Of a DNA stretch of 8,517 nucleotides, positions 6,814 to 8,517 are shown piece by piece (positions within the stretch are counted from its first letter, which is position 1; every line of letters begins with the position of its first letter). The stretch is from Sutterella sp. (GTDB lineage Bacteria; Pseudomonadota; Gammaproteobacteria; Burkholderiales; Burkholderiaceae_F): assembly GCA_019418235.1 (NCBI GenBank), contig DYCH01000018.1, forward strand, positions 1-8,517. The letters run 5' to 3'. A model generated the notes under the pieces. It was not told the origin of the DNA and searched no databases. It worked only from the letters and a program-made list of their open reading frames with translations. The position numbers and the translations under genes are program-made.

Positions 6814-7022
6814 AGTAGGGTGCTTATAGTTATTGACCTAATTATTAAGTAGTGATTTTCCTTGGAATTAAGTCGTGGTTTAAAAAAATGAACTTTTTGT
6901 CCATATCTTCCCCGCAGGGTAGTGATGCAGACAGAGTATCACAAGGCAGGGTTTAAAAAAGGTAGAGATGTATCCAAACGTTGGAATTTAGGGTGATAAC
7001 TATTGAAGGGATAGTTTAAGGG

Positions 7023-7051
7023 TTTACACGTAGATTCCGCTTTTCATTGAT
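7023..7051 (+). promoter_or_regulatory. Weak candidate promoter of the autotransporter
   Basis: TTTACA (7023-7028, 5 of 6 to the -35) is followed after 17 bases by ATTGAT (7046-7051, only 3 of 6 to the -10). If used, the G9 hairpin would lie in a leader of about 80 bases. Alternative weak -10s (CAGAAT 7085-7090, CATAAG 7094-7099) would place the G tract inside or next to the promoter. None is convincing. Confidence 0.2.
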
Positions 7052-7066
7052 TAGGGTCAAAGCATT

Positions 7067-7098
7067 TTATGGCTTGGGGGGGGGCAGAATTGCCATAA
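7067..7098 (+). promoter_or_regulatory. Hairpin with poly-G loop upstream of the autotransporter
   Basis: Perfect 7-base arms TTATGGC (7067-7073) and GCCATAA (7092-7098), with an 18-base loop that includes nine G. There is no T run after it, so it is not a typical terminator. It lies 38 bases before the ATG at 7137. Confidence 0.5.
7076..7084 (+). repeat. Homopolymeric G9 tract
   Basis: Nine consecutive G, preceded by TT and followed by C. It is by far the longest G or C run in the window and sits 52 bases upstream of the autotransporter start. Tracts of this kind change length by slipped-strand mispairing and drive phase variation in other bacteria; that it does so here is inference. Confidence 0.85.
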
Positions 7099-7123
7099 GG
7101 GAATTTGTTCTCTGTTTCTCTAT

Positions 7124-7127
7124 GGAG
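7124..7127 (+). promoter_or_regulatory. Ribosome binding site deciding the autotransporter start
   Basis: GGAG nine bases before the ATG at 7137. An in-frame ATG at 7122 overlaps this site and would put an acidic pentapeptide before the signal peptide, so 7137 is preferred. Confidence 0.65.
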
Positions 7128-7136
7128 TTAGAAATT

Positions 7137-8517
7137 ATGTTTAAGAAATCGATTATTGCAATGGCAGTTGCAGCAGCGTCTTGTGGTGTTTTTGCTGCAG
7201 ATCAAGTTGATTGGGAAGCTGCAAAGTCTTCTGATCATGTTGTAAATGTCAATGGCGATCAAATAAATGGGGTTGCTGCTTTAGACGTTTTTACTGGTAA
7301 TGTTGTCAATGAGGACTCGGTTTATTCAAGTGGTAAAAATATTCAATCCGGAGCTACCTCTTCATTTGGTATTTTGGCTCGAAACGAGTCAAGTGTAACT
7401 AATGAAGGATCGATTTATGTAGATGGTCAAGGTGGTTATACAGCTGGCTTGGCGACAATGTACGGTTCAAATTCAATCGTTATCAATGGTGAAGGTGGTG
7501 TCATTTATGTTAATGGAAGTGGCGCAAACACAAAGGCTAAAGGTATTAGCGTAGATGATGGCGGAGCAATTAACAAGGGGAAAATTGTTGTTTGGGGTGG
7601 ATCAGCAATCGTTGCAAATACACAAGGGAATCCTGGCCTAAACAGTATTGAGAACGCAGGAGTGGTTGAGGTTCACACGGGTTTTGGCTTAGTTGATAAC
7701 AAAGGAGCAGCCGGTCAGGCAAATGGAGTTGGGGTATCAATGACTAACTCTGGATCTATTATGGTTGACGGTGAGAATTCAGCCGCTGTTCTAATTGGAC
7801 CTGATAGCAAAACTGGCACTACGACATTTAAAAATACAGGTTTGCTTGCTGGTACGAACGGTGCTTCTGCTATCGCAGTTTACGCAACAGATCATACGGT
7901 TGATTTAACTTTAGCAGAAGGCTCAAAAGTTGAAGGTTTGGTTTACATTGCAGATAAAAACGGACTGAATCAAACTAATCTTAATTTAAGTGAAATCACG
8001 AATGAAGATATTCAGCTTGAAGCTAAATATCTTAATAATTTGTCATTAGAAAATAGTGATGTAACAGTTTCGACAGTCTCTGATGAGGCAACGTTGACGA
8101 AAGTTACATCAATGACAACGTCAGGTAGCAAGTTCAGAATGTCTGGCGACCGTTCTTTAACGGTAGACAATCTTTCTGGTTCTAATGCATCCTTTGAGTT
8201 CGACTCTTTTGCAACTGCGGGGAAAAACTTGTCAATTGGTCAAAATGATGTTGAATCGACTGAGGTAACTTTTACTGCGAATGCTGTGGATAATTTTGCA
8301 CCTGAAGAAATCGCTGAAGTTATGAATAGTGCAGTAGAACTTAACGTCGCAGAAGGTAACACGGGTTCCTTGAATGGCTATGGTACGAACTTCACGGCTT
8401 CTGTTGATGCCGTGACGGGGGAAGTGGCGGTTGAAGCCTCTGACCTTACGCAATCTACGGTTGACATGGCCGTTGCCTCCGCTGTTGCTTGGCGCAACGA
8501 AATCACGACGTTAAACG
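7137..8517 (+). CDS. Autotransporter (type Va), signal peptide and passenger; truncated by right edge
   Basis: The frame is open from the ATG at 7137 to the window end (460 codons, no stop). Residues 1-20 form a Sec signal peptide: KK, a hydrophobic Ala-rich core, and a likely cut after GVFA, before ADQ. C16 makes a poor lipobox, so a lipoprotein is unlikely. Residues about 55-242 hold a regular series of N-x-G-x-[IV]-type units (near N58, N89, N117, N146, N173, N204, N233) every 27-31 residues, as in beta-helical passengers. Residues 250-430 are Ser/Thr/Asp-rich with few aromatics. The last 25 residues (LTQSTVDMAVASAVAWRNE...) resemble the helical linker that precedes the outer-membrane barrel, typically continuing to an RMGDLR-like segment. 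The barrel itself is outside the window. The passenger has no visible protease triad or RGD motif, so its role (adhesion, shielding) is unknown. The last 180 bases are more GC-rich than the passenger. Confidence 0.85.
   Translation, partial: MFKKSIIAMAVAAASCGVFAADQVDWEAAKSSDHVVNVNGDQINGVAALDVFTGNVVNEDSVYSSGKNIQSGATSSFGILARNESSVTNEGSIYVDGQGGYTAGLATMYGSNSIVINGEGGVIYVNGSGANTKAKGISVDDGGAINKGKIVVWGGSAIVANTQGNPGLNSIENAGVVEVHTGFGLVDNKGAAGQANGVGVSMTNSGSIMVDGENSAAVLIGPDSKTGTTTFKNTGLLAGTNGASAIAVYATDHTVDLTLAEGSKVEGLVYIADKNGLNQTNLNLSEITNEDIQLEAKYLNNLSLENSDVTVSTVSDEATLTKVTSMTTSGSKFRMSGDRSLTVDNLSGSNASFEFDSFATAGKNLSIGQNDVESTEVTFTANAVDNFAPEEIAEVMNSAVELNVAEGNTGSLNGYGTNFTASVDAVTGEVAVEASDLTQSTVDMAVASAVAWRNEITTLN
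7299..7862 (+). repeat. Degenerate protein repeats of the passenger (about 29 residues each)
   Basis: Six to seven diverged units with the core [SV]-x-x-N-x-G-x-[IV]-x-V-x-G, for example TNEGSIYVDG, INKGKIVVWG and TNSGSIMVDG. Spacing between the key Asn residues is 31, 28, 29, 27, 31 and 29. The DNA itself is too diverged to be an obvious nucleotide repeat. They probably form successive rungs of a right-handed beta helix. Confidence 0.65.

Larger units (their letters stand above)
6814..7136. other. Gene-free structured intergenic region
   Basis: A 323-base divergent region between the RclA-like gene (minus) and the autotransporter (plus), with no plausible open frame. It is AT-rich with A and T runs near 6882-6899. 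It holds a direct repeat GCAGGGT (6914-6920 and 6946-6952) flanking a dyad GTGAT/ATCAC (6922-6926, 6938-6942). Two further dyads follow: TCCAA-3-TTGGA (6973-6985) and AACTAT-7-ATAGTT (6998-7016). A hairpin with a G9 loop lies at 7067-7098. I see no clear promoter for the minus-strand gene. Confidence 0.6.

Noticed and set aside
6469..6852. 127-residue plus-strand frame
   Set aside because: Antisense to the highly conserved N-terminal part of the RclA-like gene; a shadow frame.
7076..7084. G tract as a G-quadruplex
   Set aside because: Only one long G run is present nearby; an intramolecular quadruplex needs four separate runs, so slippage is the better idea.
7067..7098. Hairpin as a terminator
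   Set aside because: The stem is only 7 bases and half AT, the loop is 18 bases, and no T tract follows it on the plus strand.
7137..7200. Autotransporter as a lipoprotein (C16 in the signal peptide)
   Set aside because: The residues before C16 (A-A-S) lack the usual Leu at -3, and a good signal peptidase I site follows after residue 20.
8232..8453. 73-residue minus-strand frame
   Set aside because: Antisense to the autotransporter passenger and without a ribosome binding site or recognisable domain.

Overview
The window most resembles a gut-type betaproteobacterium (Burkholderiales, Sutterellaceae-like: Sutterella, Parasutterella and relatives). This is inferred from a proteobacterial PrmB, a YheS-type ABC-F ATPase, an LTA-synthase-like membrane protein and a large autotransporter, all at moderate GC. 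No rRNA, tRNA, CRISPR array or insertion sequence is visible, so the placement is inference only.

Layout. Positions 1-3203 (minus strand) look like one operon, read right to left: prmB (ribosomal protein L3 glutamine methyltransferase), yheS (ribosome-associated ABC-F ATPase, 1-base overlap), then the N-terminal part of an LTA-synthase/sulfatase-like membrane protein that runs off the left edge. A factor-independent terminator at 3295-3323 ends the next minus-strand unit upstream, a probable two-gene operon of a 10-helix EamA/DMT permease (3709-4608) and an uncharacterised 109-residue protein (3344-3673). A 130-base divergent intergenic region separates the permease from a plus-strand 213-residue protein of unknown function (4739-5380). 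A strong bidirectional terminator (5391-5429) lies between that gene and a convergent RclA-like flavoprotein disulfide reductase (5446-6813).

Positions 6814-7136 are gene-free but structured: several short dyads, then a hairpin whose loop carries a run of nine G. It is followed by a good ribosome binding site and the start of a large autotransporter (7137 to the right edge, still open after 460 codons). The autotransporter has a signal peptide, a regular series of N-x-G-type beta-helix repeats, a serine/threonine-rich segment, and what looks like the linker entering the outer-membrane barrel as the window ends.

How the parts fit. The left block is housekeeping (ribosome modification, translation rescue, envelope), the middle is transport plus two orphan small proteins and a redox-defence enzyme, and the right end is an accessory surface protein. 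The G9 tract about 50 bases upstream of a surface protein is the most interesting feature, since it is a classic setting for phase-variable expression. The autotransporter passenger is clearly AT-richer than the segment leading into the barrel, which suggests a mosaic gene.
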